6,350 nucleotides of DNA. It comes from GAS188 sp044445965. GTDB lineage: Bacteria > Pseudomonadota > Alphaproteobacteria > Rhizobiales > Beijerinckiaceae. The stretch lies in the NCBI GenBank assembly GCA_044445965.1, contig JBIOEJ010000213.1:1-6350 (forward strand). Reading direction: 5' to 3'. Both the position numbers and the translations under genes were made by a program. This document shows positions 1 to 6,349 of the stretch, in pieces (positions within the stretch are counted from its first letter, which is position 1; every line of letters begins with the position of its first letter). The notes beneath the pieces are model-generated. The model was given only the letters and a program-made list of their open reading frames with translations. It was not told where the DNA came from and did no database searches.

Positions 1-9
1 CCTCGCTGA

Positions 10-1539
10 CTACTTCCAGCTCGCGCCCCAGAAACGCGGCAGCTCGTCGCGGTCGGGATGGAAGTTGAGCTCCTTGGACAAACCGTAATATTTGGCGTCG
101 GTGGCGAGCACCGTGAAATAGGCTTGCTCGGTCACCCGCTTGATGAGCGCGCTATAGGCGAGCTTGCGGGTCTCCGGATCGTTGGTCGACCCGCCCTCCT
201 CGACGAGCTTCGCCGCCTCCGGATCGCGGGCGAAATCGAAGTTGCTCTTGCCGTCGAAATAGACCGGGAAGATCGCCGATACGTCGTTGACCGAGTTCGA
301 GCCCCAGCTGCCGGCATTCACCGGGGTGTCGCCCTTCTCGAGGCGCTGGATGACGGCGCCGACCTGCAGCTTCGAGACCTTGGCCTTGATACCGACGGCG
401 CTGAGATAGCCTTGGATCGAGGCCATCCAGCTGTCGAGGAAATAGCCGACGAGCTCGGTCTCGAAGCCGTTGGGGTAGCCGGCCTCGGCGAGCAGCTTCT
501 TCGCCTTCGCCGGGTCATACTGGTATTTGACCGCGGCCTCCTGGTCGCAGCCGAACTGCGTCGGGTAGCAGGGTGCGTCGAGCGGGCGCGAGCCGCCCTG
601 AACCAGCTGCTTGGCGAAGGTCTGCCGATCGATGGCGTAGAGGATCGCCTGCCGCACCTTGACATTGGTCAGCGGGTTGTTGGCGCCGCTGCGGCCGGCG
701 GCGTCGAGCTGCAGGAAGTTGACCCGCATGGATTCGGCCCGCAGCGCTTGCAGATTGGGCATCCGGCCGACCTGGTCGAACTGGTCGGGGTTGAAGTTCC
801 AGATCCAGTCGGCGCGACCCGACAGAAGCTCGGCCATCTCGGTCGCGGCGTCGGCGACCTCGCGGATGACCAGCTTGCCGATCCTGGCCTTGCCCTTGGG
901 GCTGCCCTCGTAATAGCCGTCGAAGCGGACCATATCGATCTCGTTGACGCCGTCGAGCCTCGTGACCTTGTAGGGCCCCGCCCCCACCGGAGCCTTCGAG
1001 AAGCCCTCGGGACCGACCTTCTCGCGATAGGCCTTGGGGTACATGGGCGTGATCATCGCGAAGAATTCGAGCGCCGCCGGCGTGATCCTCTTCAAATGCA
1101 CCCGGACATGGAAGTCGTCGATCTTCTCGGCCTTTTCGATCCACGAATAGTTGCTGGGCACCGACACCTTGCCCTCGGGCGAAGATACGAGGTTCAACGT
1201 GTAGACCACGTCGTCGGCGCTGAACTTGTCGCCGTTATGGAAGGTCACGCCCTGGCGCAGGGTGAGGTCCAGCGCGCGTGCGTCGACCCAATTCCAGGCG
1301 GTGGCGAGCAGCGGCTTGATCTCGAACGTATCCGGATCGCGATAGACGAGGCCGTCCATGGCGTGCTGCTGGAAGATCAGCCCGGTGCGCAGCGTGTTGT
1401 AATAGGGATCGACGTTGGGAATGGCGTCCCGCCACACCACCCGCAGCGTATCCGTCGCCTTCTCGGCATACGCGCCGCCGCCCGACATCGCCGTCGCGGC
1501 GGCCACCAGCACCCCCACGAGCTTCGCCCGACCACCCAT
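10..1539 (-). CDS. ABC transporter substrate-binding protein, family 5 (peptide/nickel/opine type)
   Basis: This is a periplasmic solute receptor that would deliver ligand to a DppBC/OppBC-like permease; the family takes oligopeptides, nickel chelates, opines, glutathione or some sugars. The 509-residue length is normal for SBP_bac_5. Residues 1-25 form a signal peptide (basic start, hydrophobic core, AYA before EKATD), so it should be secreted and not a lipoprotein, as no lipobox cysteine is present. Family landmarks are GLVYRDPDTFEIKPLLA near 63-79, LRQGVTFHNGDKFSADDVVYT near 94-114, APVGAGPYKV at 183-192 and VRQAILYAIDR at 295-305. Cys324 and Cys331 may form a small disulfide loop. The ATG at 1539 is chosen over one at 1608 because AGGAG lies 6 bases upstream and the signal peptide starts there; an extension would add 23 residues before it. 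The gene ends 9 bases from the window edge, so any permease genes are unseen. The ligand cannot be inferred. Confidence 0.93.
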   Translation of the reverse strand: MGGRAKLVGVLVAAATAMSGGGAYAEKATDTLRVVWRDAIPNVDPYYNTLRTGLIFQQHAMDGLVYRDPDTFEIKPLLATAWNWVDARALDLTLRQGVTFHNGDKFSADDVVYTLNLVSSPEGKVSVPSNYSWIEKAEKIDDFHVRVHLKRITPAALEFFAMITPMYPKAYREKVGPEGFSKAPVGAGPYKVTRLDGVNEIDMVRFDGYYEGSPKGKARIGKLVIREVADAATEMAELLSGRADWIWNFNPDQFDQVGRMPNLQALRAESMRVNFLQLDAAGRSGANNPLTNVKVRQAILYAIDRQTFAKQLVQGGSRPLDAPCYPTQFGCDQEAAVKYQYDPAKAKKLLAEAGYPNGFETELVGYFLDSWMASIQGYLSAVGIKAKVSKLQVGAVIQRLEKGDTPVNAGSWGSNSVNDVSAIFPVYFDGKSNFDFARDPEAAKLVEEGGSTNDPETRKLAYSALIKRVTEQAYFTVLATDAKYYGLSKELNFHPDRDELPRFWGASWK

Positions 1540-1543
1540 GTGC

Positions 1544-1550
1544 CTCTCCT
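1544..1550 (-). promoter_or_regulatory. Ribosome binding site of the solute-binding protein gene
   Basis: On the minus strand this reads AGGAGAG, with the AGGAG core 6 bases before the ATG at 1539. It decides the start: the in-frame ATG at 1608 would place a non-secretory leader ahead of the signal peptide. Confidence 0.8.
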
Positions 1551-1607
1551 GACGTTGACCGACCACCACAGTAGGGTCGCAAACGCCATGCCGGCAAGGC
1601 GCAGCCA

Positions 1608-1745
1608 TTAGGTTTTCGTAATTTCGGCGATCGTAGCGTGGAACCGGCGCTCGCCCCCCAAAGTGGTGAAGAGCCGCTTCGCACGTAAGAGAAGCCGCGC
1701 GTCATCGACATCGATGCCGAGGTGACGAATGGCAATTTCAAGCTT
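1608..1745 (-). pseudogene. Possible remnant of a tyrosine recombinase/integrase C-terminus
   Basis: Reading on the minus strand in frame with the GH130 gene past its TGA, an open frame of about 53 codons runs to a TAA at 1608-1610. From about 1745 to 1680 its translation begins KLEIAIRHLGIDVDDA and continues RLLLRA. This resembles, from memory, the usual end of many proteobacterial phage-type integrases (pattern T-K-[IL]-E-x-T-V-R-Y-L-G-[VI]-D-V-[ED]-D-A-L). In that pattern the Tyr is the DNA-cleaving nucleophile; here His occupies it. No start codon with a ribosome site precedes the frame, and the upstream catalytic Arg/His boxes are absent because GH130 coding sequence lies there. The last ~25 codons do not resemble the family and may be random extension. 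If real, it is a dead fragment left by a recombination event. The match is short and could be chance. Confidence 0.45.
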
Positions 1746-1759
1746 CGCAGGCGCGAAGC
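1742..1759 (-). terminator. Hairpin just downstream of the GH130 stop, possible transcription terminator
   Basis: A perfect 7-base inverted repeat (GCTTCGC / GCGAAGC) with a 4-base loop starts 13 bases past the GH130 stop codon. A second, outer pair AATTTC/GAAATT (1734-1739 and 1768-1773) could extend the fold. In the transcript the stem is followed by UUGAAAUUG and not a clean U run, so it is at best a weak intrinsic terminator or an mRNA 3'-end stabiliser for the three-gene operon. Confidence 0.4.
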
Positions 1760-1772
1760 CGCGCCTCGAAAT

Positions 1773-3071
1773 TCAACCCGCCATGGCCTGCATCAGGGCG
1801 GAAATCTTGATCGTCGCGAAATTGGAGAAGGTATCGGAGACCGCATAGGGCAAGATGATCTGGTCGTTATGGCGCATCGCGCCGCAGGTGTAGACGACAT
1901 TGGGAACATAGCCCTCGCGCTCGGAAGCATCCGGCCGCACCAGCGGCTCGCGCGACCTTGCGAGAACCTTCGACGGGTCGGTCTTGTCGAGCAGGACCGC
2001 CCCGATCGAATATTTGCGGATCGGTCCGACGCCGTGGGTCAGGAGCAGCCAGCCCTCGTCGAGCTCGATCGGCGAGCCGCAATTGCCGATCTGCACGAAT
2101 TCCCACGGGAATTCGGGTTTCAGGATGGCGCGCCCTCCCTCCCAATGATGCAGGTCGTCCGAATAGATGAGGTAGAGGTTCTCATTGTCGTGCCGGGCGA
2201 TCATGGCGTATTTGCCGTCGAATCGTCGGGGAAACAGGCCCATGCCCTTGTTGCGCGCGGCCGCCCCGCGCAAGGGTGTCATCCGGAAGGACAGGAAGTC
2301 TTTCGTCTCGATCAGCTCGGACCTGATCGCGATGCCGCTATAGGCCGTGTAGGTCGCGTAGAAGGTCTTTTGCCTCCCGTCGTCGAACTCGACGAAGCGA
2401 GCATCCTCGATGCCGTTGGACTGGGCAACGGTGACGGGAAAGATCACCCGCTCGCTGATGTCCTCCACCGGCTTGAAGACCACTTCGACGTCGTCGCCGT
2501 CCGTGCCCGACATCCGCCGCTGGATGCGGGGAATCGAGGCGAGCCGAGCCGTCGGATCGATGCTGACGCTGCCATCGGCCGCGATGGACCCCGCTCGGAA
2601 CGTCAAAGACGAGATATGACCTTCGCCGACCGCCCGAAGGCTCAGCACGAAGCGTCGCCCTCCGACGGGTGCGTCGGACTGATCGGGGTGGGAAACGATG
2701 CTCGGATTGAAGAGAGCCGACGCCTCGAAGGAATATTCGTGCAGGAAGTAGGCGCCGATCAGCTGGCGCTGCTTCTTGCTGAAGCCTGCATGGGCGGCGA
2801 ACGCGTCTTCCATTTCATCGGCACGCGCCTCGAATATGTCGAGCAGGTTGCGATGGCGCCCCTGGAAATTCTCGAGCACGTCGGCCAGCTGATTGGCGGC
2901 GGCCTCCGGATCGAGGCCGAGCACGCGTTCGACGATGCGGTTCGCGCGCGTCTTGTCAGTCGGGTTGAGGTCACGCGGCTCGGTCGCCGGCTTGAAGGGG
3001 CGCACCACCACCCGGGCCGGATCCGGCCGCAGGTAGAGCGCCTGCCGGTTCAGGAATGTAGCATGCGACAA
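1773..3071 (-). CDS. GH130 family beta-mannoside phosphorylase/hydrolase-like protein
   Basis: This is a 432-residue five-bladed beta-propeller enzyme of glycoside hydrolase family 130. Known members act on beta-mannosides, either by phosphorolysis to mannose-1-phosphate or by hydrolysis. No signal peptide is seen, so it should be cytosolic. Family landmarks are FNPSIV at 121-126, RAVGEGHISSLTFR at 146-159, IEDAR at 221-225 (Asp223 matches the catalytic acid of the EDPR motif), KGMGLFPRRFDGKYAMIARH at 275-294, GNCGSPIEL at 329-337, LLLTHGVG at 342-349, YVPNVVYTCGAM at 388-399 and SDTFSNFATI at 412-421. About 115 residues before FNPSIV form an extension starting FLNRQALYLRPD and then helix-rich, typical of the longer proteobacterial relatives and longer than simple GH130 enzymes. 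The start is TTG: GAGG ends 5 bases before it and an in-frame stop lies 6 codons upstream. It follows the glycosyltransferase gene by 25 bases as the last gene of the operon. Phosphorylase versus hydrolase cannot be settled by eye. Confidence 0.88.
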   Translation of the reverse strand: MSHATFLNRQALYLRPDPARVVVRPFKPATEPRDLNPTDKTRANRIVERVLGLDPEAAANQLADVLENFQGRHRNLLDIFEARADEMEDAFAAHAGFSKKQRQLIGAYFLHEYSFEASALFNPSIVSHPDQSDAPVGGRRFVLSLRAVGEGHISSLTFRAGSIAADGSVSIDPTARLASIPRIQRRMSGTDGDDVEVVFKPVEDISERVIFPVTVAQSNGIEDARFVEFDDGRQKTFYATYTAYSGIAIRSELIETKDFLSFRMTPLRGAAARNKGMGLFPRRFDGKYAMIARHDNENLYLIYSDDLHHWEGGRAILKPEFPWEFVQIGNCGSPIELDEGWLLLTHGVGPIRKYSIGAVLLDKTDPSKVLARSREPLVRPDASEREGYVPNVVYTCGAMRHNDQIILPYAVSDTFSNFATIKISALMQAMAG

Positions 3072-3076
3072 GGCGA

Positions 3077-3080
3077 CCTC
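3077..3080 (-). promoter_or_regulatory. Ribosome binding site supporting a TTG start for the GH130 gene
   Basis: GAGG on the minus strand sits 5 bases before a TTG codon at 3071-3069. No in-frame ATG lies upstream, since an in-frame TGA closes the frame six codons before the TTG. The ATG inside the intergenic gap is in another frame. The TTG gives the expected N-terminus ending in FLNRQALYLRPD. Confidence 0.6.
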
Positions 3081-3096
3081 GACTTTTCATTGGCTG

Positions 3097-5382
3097 TCAG
3101 GCGCGCAGGGCATGCAACGGCGCGACTGCCGAGTGATCCCCGCTCATGCGAGCGAGTTGCCGAATCTCCGCAAGCCCCAGAAGGTACGATACCACGGATT
3201 CGCCGCCCCTGTTCTCGTTGGCGCGGTCTCGGTGCAGCCCGTCCCGGCAACTGCCGGTTTCAACGTCGACGAGCGGCAGCGACAGATCGTTGCTTCCGTG
3301 AAACCACGCGAATGCACGCGCCGCATCGGCCTTCCACTCGTCATCACCATCCGCGCGCCATGCCGCGAGGCAGGCGGAGATCGCCGCCGTCGCCTCCAGA
3401 GGCTGCTGGTCGAACGGCTTCGGCGATGTCCGCTGATCGCCGAAGCTGTCGGAGCCGATGGGCCGGAACAGGCCCGAAGGTGCCGTCTGCAACGTCATCA
3501 GCCAGCGCAACGATCGCGTGCCGGCCTCGGCATAGGCGGGCACGGCGGCGGCAACTCCGGTTACGATCAGCGCCTGAGACAGCCGCGCATTGTCGTAGGC
3601 GAGCCCGTTCTCGAACCAAACCCAATCCTTCGTTTCGCAGAGCGACAAGATGGACATCAGCCTGTCGGCGAGGAGGCGGCGGAAACGCTCCGCCAAGGGA
3701 TCACCCGCGGTCCCGGCGCAATAGGCATCCAGCCCGAGCAGCGTGAAAGCCCAGGCGCGCGGCGAGTTGAAGTGCTCCACGGTCGGCAAGGCCTCGGCGA
3801 ACAGGGAGGCGGCCCAGCGCCGGCGCGACGGATTGGAGTCGCCGCGGGCGCATTCGCCCAGGGCCCACAACGTGCGTCCGTGGCTATCCTCCGAACCCTT
3901 GTCTTCGAGCCAGCGTCGATCGAAGCTCATGAAGTTGCGAAACCATTGCGTGTCGGGATTCCAGGCATGCTGGACAAAGGCGGCGAGCGTCGCCGTCAGG
4001 GCCTCGGACAAGCGCTGCTCGTCCGCATCGTTGAGCGCGCACGCCAACAGCAGGGCCCGGGCATTGTCGTCCACGCAATAGCCATGGGAACGATCGGGCA
4101 CGGAATGCACCGCATGCTGGAAGAGGCCGGTGTCGTCGCACATCGACAGGAAATGACCGACCCGCATCTCCGGCGGCGCTCGGCCGTCACGTAAGGACAG
4201 GCTTGGCCAGGGCCGCGAGACCACCTCGAGACGGTGCCCCCGCCGGGCATTGTCGAAGGTGGCGAGGTAACGCTCCGCGGTTCGCTCCCAGGTCATCGAA
4301 CGGCTATCGGCATAGGCGCATTCGCGCATGGCCTTTCGCCTGGCATCGTCGCTCAGCAGTGCCGCGATCTCGCTGCCGATGGCCGCGGCATCGCCGAACG
4401 GAACCAGGATGCCCCGCCCCCCGGCCAACAGCTCCTGCGCATGCCAATAGGGAGTGGAGACGACCGCCTTTCCCAGCCCGAAGCTGTAGGCCAGCGTGCC
4501 GGACGTCATCTGCGCCTCGTTGAGATACGGCGTGACGTAGATGTCGCACATCGAGATGTAGTCGAGGAGCGTCGGCTGGTCGACGAACTGGTCGAGAAAC
4601 ACGACGTGGTCCTGGACGCCGAGCGCGCGCGCACGCGCCAGGAGGCTTTCGCGATAGGCTTCGCCCTGATCCCGCACGAGATTGGGATGGGTCGCGCCGA
4701 GGACGACATACATGGCATCGGCACGGCTCTTCAGGATGGAGGGCATGGCATCGATCACGAACTCGATGCCCTTGTTGGATGAGAGAAGCCCGAATGTGAG
4801 AATGACGGTCTTGCCGCCGAAGCCGAATTTCGCCTTCGCGCCATCGGGCTCGACGAAGGCGAAATCGGGAATTCCGTGCGCGATGACCTCGATCTTGTCT
4901 GCCGGCGTCCGGTAGACCGTACGCAGCAGCTCGCGCCCTTTCTCGGTCATGACGATCACTTTCGACGACGCGTCGATGATCCGACCAAGGACGCCGCGTT
5001 GCGCCGGTGTCGGAGAGGGAAGGACCGTGTGGAGCGTGGTGACGACCGGCATGGTCAGCCGGGTGAGCAGCGCCAAGATGTGGCCGCCCGCTTCGCCCCC
5101 GAAAATCCCGAATTCATGCTGGAGGCAAACGACGTCGAACTGGCCGGCATTCAGGAACAAGGCGGCGCGGACATAGTCGTCGATGCTGCCGTCATCGATC
5201 TGAATGCGGACCTCGGACGGATAGTCGTAGCTGTGGCCGTGGTCGTTCATCGCCACGATGCAGGTCTCCACATCCGTTCGTGACGCCGCGACCGCCTGCT
5301 GCAGATCGGTCGTGAAGGTGGCGATGCCGCAGCGGCGGGGCAGCGAATTACCGATAAACGCCAGACGTATGAGCCGGCTCAT
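3097..5382 (-). CDS. GT4-type glycosyltransferase fused to a C-terminal (alpha/alpha)-toroid-like domain
   Basis: The 761-residue cytosolic protein has two parts. Residues 1 to about 380 are a GT-B retaining glycosyltransferase: the N-lobe opens with RLAFIGNSLPRRCGIATFT (6-24) and contains LQHEFGIFGGEAGGHI (87-102). The nucleotide-sugar lobe contains HGIPD (169-173), FGLLSSNKGIEFVI (197-210), VLGATHPN (227-234), TPYLNEAQMTSGTLAYSFG (284-302) and PYWHAQELLAGGRGILVPF (311-329). Residues 400 to about 745 are helical with toroid-like motifs: HGYCVDDNARALLLA (433-447), SEDSHGRTLWALGE (497-510), WFENGLAYDNARLSQAL (589-605), LQTAPSGLFRPIG (631-643), FDQQPLEATAAI (657-668) and NENRGGESVVSYLLGL (722-737). 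Acidic residues such as Asp438, Asp439, Glu591 and Asp597 could be catalytic. The ATG at 5382 overlaps the isomerase stop by ATGA, with GGAGG 7 bases before, so the two are translationally coupled. Gene context suggests GDP-mannose as donor; acceptor and product are unknown. The canonical second Glu of the GT4 E-x7-E motif is not evident after Glu289. Confidence 0.9.
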   Translation of the reverse strand: MSRLIRLAFIGNSLPRRCGIATFTTDLQQAVAASRTDVETCIVAMNDHGHSYDYPSEVRIQIDDGSIDDYVRAALFLNAGQFDVVCLQHEFGIFGGEAGGHILALLTRLTMPVVTTLHTVLPSPTPAQRGVLGRIIDASSKVIVMTEKGRELLRTVYRTPADKIEVIAHGIPDFAFVEPDGAKAKFGFGGKTVILTFGLLSSNKGIEFVIDAMPSILKSRADAMYVVLGATHPNLVRDQGEAYRESLLARARALGVQDHVVFLDQFVDQPTLLDYISMCDIYVTPYLNEAQMTSGTLAYSFGLGKAVVSTPYWHAQELLAGGRGILVPFGDAAAIGSEIAALLSDDARRKAMRECAYADSRSMTWERTAERYLATFDNARRGHRLEVVSRPWPSLSLRDGRAPPEMRVGHFLSMCDDTGLFQHAVHSVPDRSHGYCVDDNARALLLACALNDADEQRLSEALTATLAAFVQHAWNPDTQWFRNFMSFDRRWLEDKGSEDSHGRTLWALGECARGDSNPSRRRWAASLFAEALPTVEHFNSPRAWAFTLLGLDAYCAGTAGDPLAERFRRLLADRLMSILSLCETKDWVWFENGLAYDNARLSQALIVTGVAAAVPAYAEAGTRSLRWLMTLQTAPSGLFRPIGSDSFGDQRTSPKPFDQQPLEATAAISACLAAWRADGDDEWKADAARAFAWFHGSNDLSLPLVDVETGSCRDGLHRDRANENRGGESVVSYLLGLAEIRQLARMSGDHSAVAPLHALRA

Positions 5383-6338
5383 GAGCGCGCCTCCATGGCG
5401 CGGGCAGGCCGGTCCACGGGTTCGGCTGGAATGGGAGGCAGGCGTGGGATCGAAGGCGTCGAGGAACCGGCTTCGTCCCTCGCCATTTGCCGCATCAGAT
5501 CGCGCACCGGCTCGGGCCCCGAATAGGCCAGCAGAGCCGTCAGGCCCTCTGGCCCGATCCGCATGCCGGCACGATCGGCCTCCACGAAGACGGCTTCGCC
5601 GATGGACAGCTCGATCGGGCCGATGCGAGCGTCTCCCTCGAGGGCGAGGAGCCAGGTTTCGCCTTCCGCATCGAGCTCCCAATGCGAATCCGGCGCGAAT
5701 TCCAAGCGCTCGAGGACGAAATACGGGTCGGCGACCAGCAGCGTGCGGCCGTCGCCGAGAGCCTTCGGGACGGTTCGAGCGCCAGCCGGCCCAAGATGAG
5801 CCGCCGCCATGGCATCGTCCACCTGAAGTCCCCGCTGCCGGCCATGGTCGAAGAGCCGAAACGTCGTATCGCTTCGCTGCTGGATTTCGGCGAGCACGAG
5901 GCCCGCGCCGATGGCGTGGATGGTGCCGGCGGGAACAAGGACGACGTCGCCCTTCAGGGCCGGGCGCCATTGCACGAGCTCCGCGATCGAGCCGTCCGCG
6001 ATTGAAGCCCGCAATTCGTCCTTCGTGACCTCGCGCTTCAGCCCGACCGCAACCCCAGCGCCGGGCGCGGCCGACAGCACATACCATGCCTCGGTCTTGC
6101 CGCGCTCGAGGCCGAGCGACCGCGCGCAGGCGTCGTCGGGATGAACCTGGATAGACAGAGGCTCCTTGGTGAAGAGCAGCTTGAGGAGCAAGGCGGGCTC
6201 GCTTGCCTTGGCGTCGTCACGCTGAAACCAGAGCTCGCCGATCGCGGCGCCGTCAGGCTCGATCTCGCTCCAAGGCCGCAGATCGGTGCTTCCCCAGGGC
6301 TTGCTCACGGCTCGCACGCAGGCATGTTCGATCGCCAT
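5379..6338 (-). CDS. manA: Class I mannose-6-phosphate isomerase (phosphomannose isomerase)
   Basis: This cytosolic zinc enzyme interconverts fructose-6-phosphate and mannose-6-phosphate, feeding GDP-mannose synthesis or mannose catabolism. At 319 residues it matches the short, Bacillus ManA-like class I form and not the longer ~390-residue enterobacterial one. Family marks are KPWGS at 13-17, LLKLLFTKEPLSIQVHPDD at 51-69 (zinc ligands Gln64 and His66), GKTEAWYVL at 80-88 (Glu83), VPAGTIHAIG at 135-144 (His141) and EIQQRSDTTFRLFDHGR at 151-167, with the active-site Arg expected in this last segment. Residues from about 288 to the end are rich in Pro, Ala and Ser and look like a disordered tail beyond the cupin fold. 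GGGAG stands 6 bases before the ATG at 6338. It is the first visible gene of the operon and overlaps the next gene by 4 bases. Its position suggests a supply role for the cassette and not necessarily the cell's housekeeping isomerase. Confidence 0.94.
   Translation of the reverse strand: MAIEHACVRAVSKPWGSTDLRPWSEIEPDGAAIGELWFQRDDAKASEPALLLKLLFTKEPLSIQVHPDDACARSLGLERGKTEAWYVLSAAPGAGVAVGLKREVTKDELRASIADGSIAELVQWRPALKGDVVLVPAGTIHAIGAGLVLAEIQQRSDTTFRLFDHGRQRGLQVDDAMAAAHLGPAGARTVPKALGDGRTLLVADPYFVLERLEFAPDSHWELDAEGETWLLALEGDARIGPIELSIGEAVFVEADRAGMRIGPEGLTALLAYSGPEPVRDLMRQMARDEAGSSTPSIPRLPPIPAEPVDRPARAMEARS
5390..5394 (-). promoter_or_regulatory. Ribosome binding site of the glycosyltransferase gene, inside the isomerase 3' end
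   Basis: GGAGG on the minus strand lies 7 bases before the ATG at 5382. It rules out reading the glycosyltransferase from the far-upstream openings of the same frame, which run inside the isomerase gene. Confidence 0.8.
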
Positions 6339-6344
6339 GATAGT

Positions 6345-6349
6345 CTCCC
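6345..6349 (-). promoter_or_regulatory. Ribosome binding site of the manA-like gene
   Basis: GGGAG on the minus strand lies 6 bases before the ATG at 6338. The promoter is outside the window, so it is unknown whether this gene is the first of its operon. Confidence 0.7.

Larger units (their letters stand above)
1540..1772. other. Intergenic region between the GH130 gene and the solute-binding protein gene
   Basis: This 233-base gap separates two genes on the same strand. It contains the ribosome binding site of the solute-binding protein gene, a hairpin directly after the GH130 stop, and a startless minus-strand frame resembling a tyrosine recombinase tail. A promoter for the downstream gene is expected here. 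The best sigma70-like pair I could find is TTGCCG and TACTGT with an 18-base spacer; its second box is poor, so I do not call it. No tRNA or other RNA gene was seen. Confidence 0.7.

Noticed and set aside
1569..1598. Sigma70-like promoter for the solute-binding protein gene (TTGCCG, 18 bases, TACTGT)
   Set aside because: The second box matches the consensus at only three positions and the spacing is not ideal, so chance is a sufficient explanation.
1540..1608. Upstream ATG giving the solute-binding protein 23 extra residues
   Set aside because: The extra segment has no signal-peptide character and would bury the real one; the AGGAG site points to the ATG at 1539.
58..1611. 517-codon open frame on the plus strand opposite the solute-binding protein gene
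   Set aside because: Its translation is rich in Arg, Leu, Gly and Asp with no recognisable motif, and it mirrors a clear family 5 binding protein. Antisense open frames are common in GC-rich genes.
1235..1741. 168-codon minus-strand frame crossing the intergenic gap into the solute-binding protein gene
   Set aside because: It overlaps the real gene in another frame, and its translation is Gly/Arg/Ser-rich without motifs. The recombinase-like peptide is in a different frame.
1722..3746. 674-codon open frame on the plus strand opposite GH130 and the toroid domain
   Set aside because: It spans two real antisense genes and their gap, turns into Arg/Pro-rich low-complexity sequence, and shows no family motif.
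3112..4194. 360-codon plus-strand open frame opposite the toroid domain
   Set aside because: It is a shadow of the glycosyltransferase-toroid gene with a biased composition and no recognisable domain.
5383..6087. 5' extension of the glycosyltransferase frame to an upstream start
   Set aside because: The extension lies inside the isomerase gene in another frame and is Arg/Gly-rich. The ATG at 5382 has a strong ribosome site and the expected family N-terminus.
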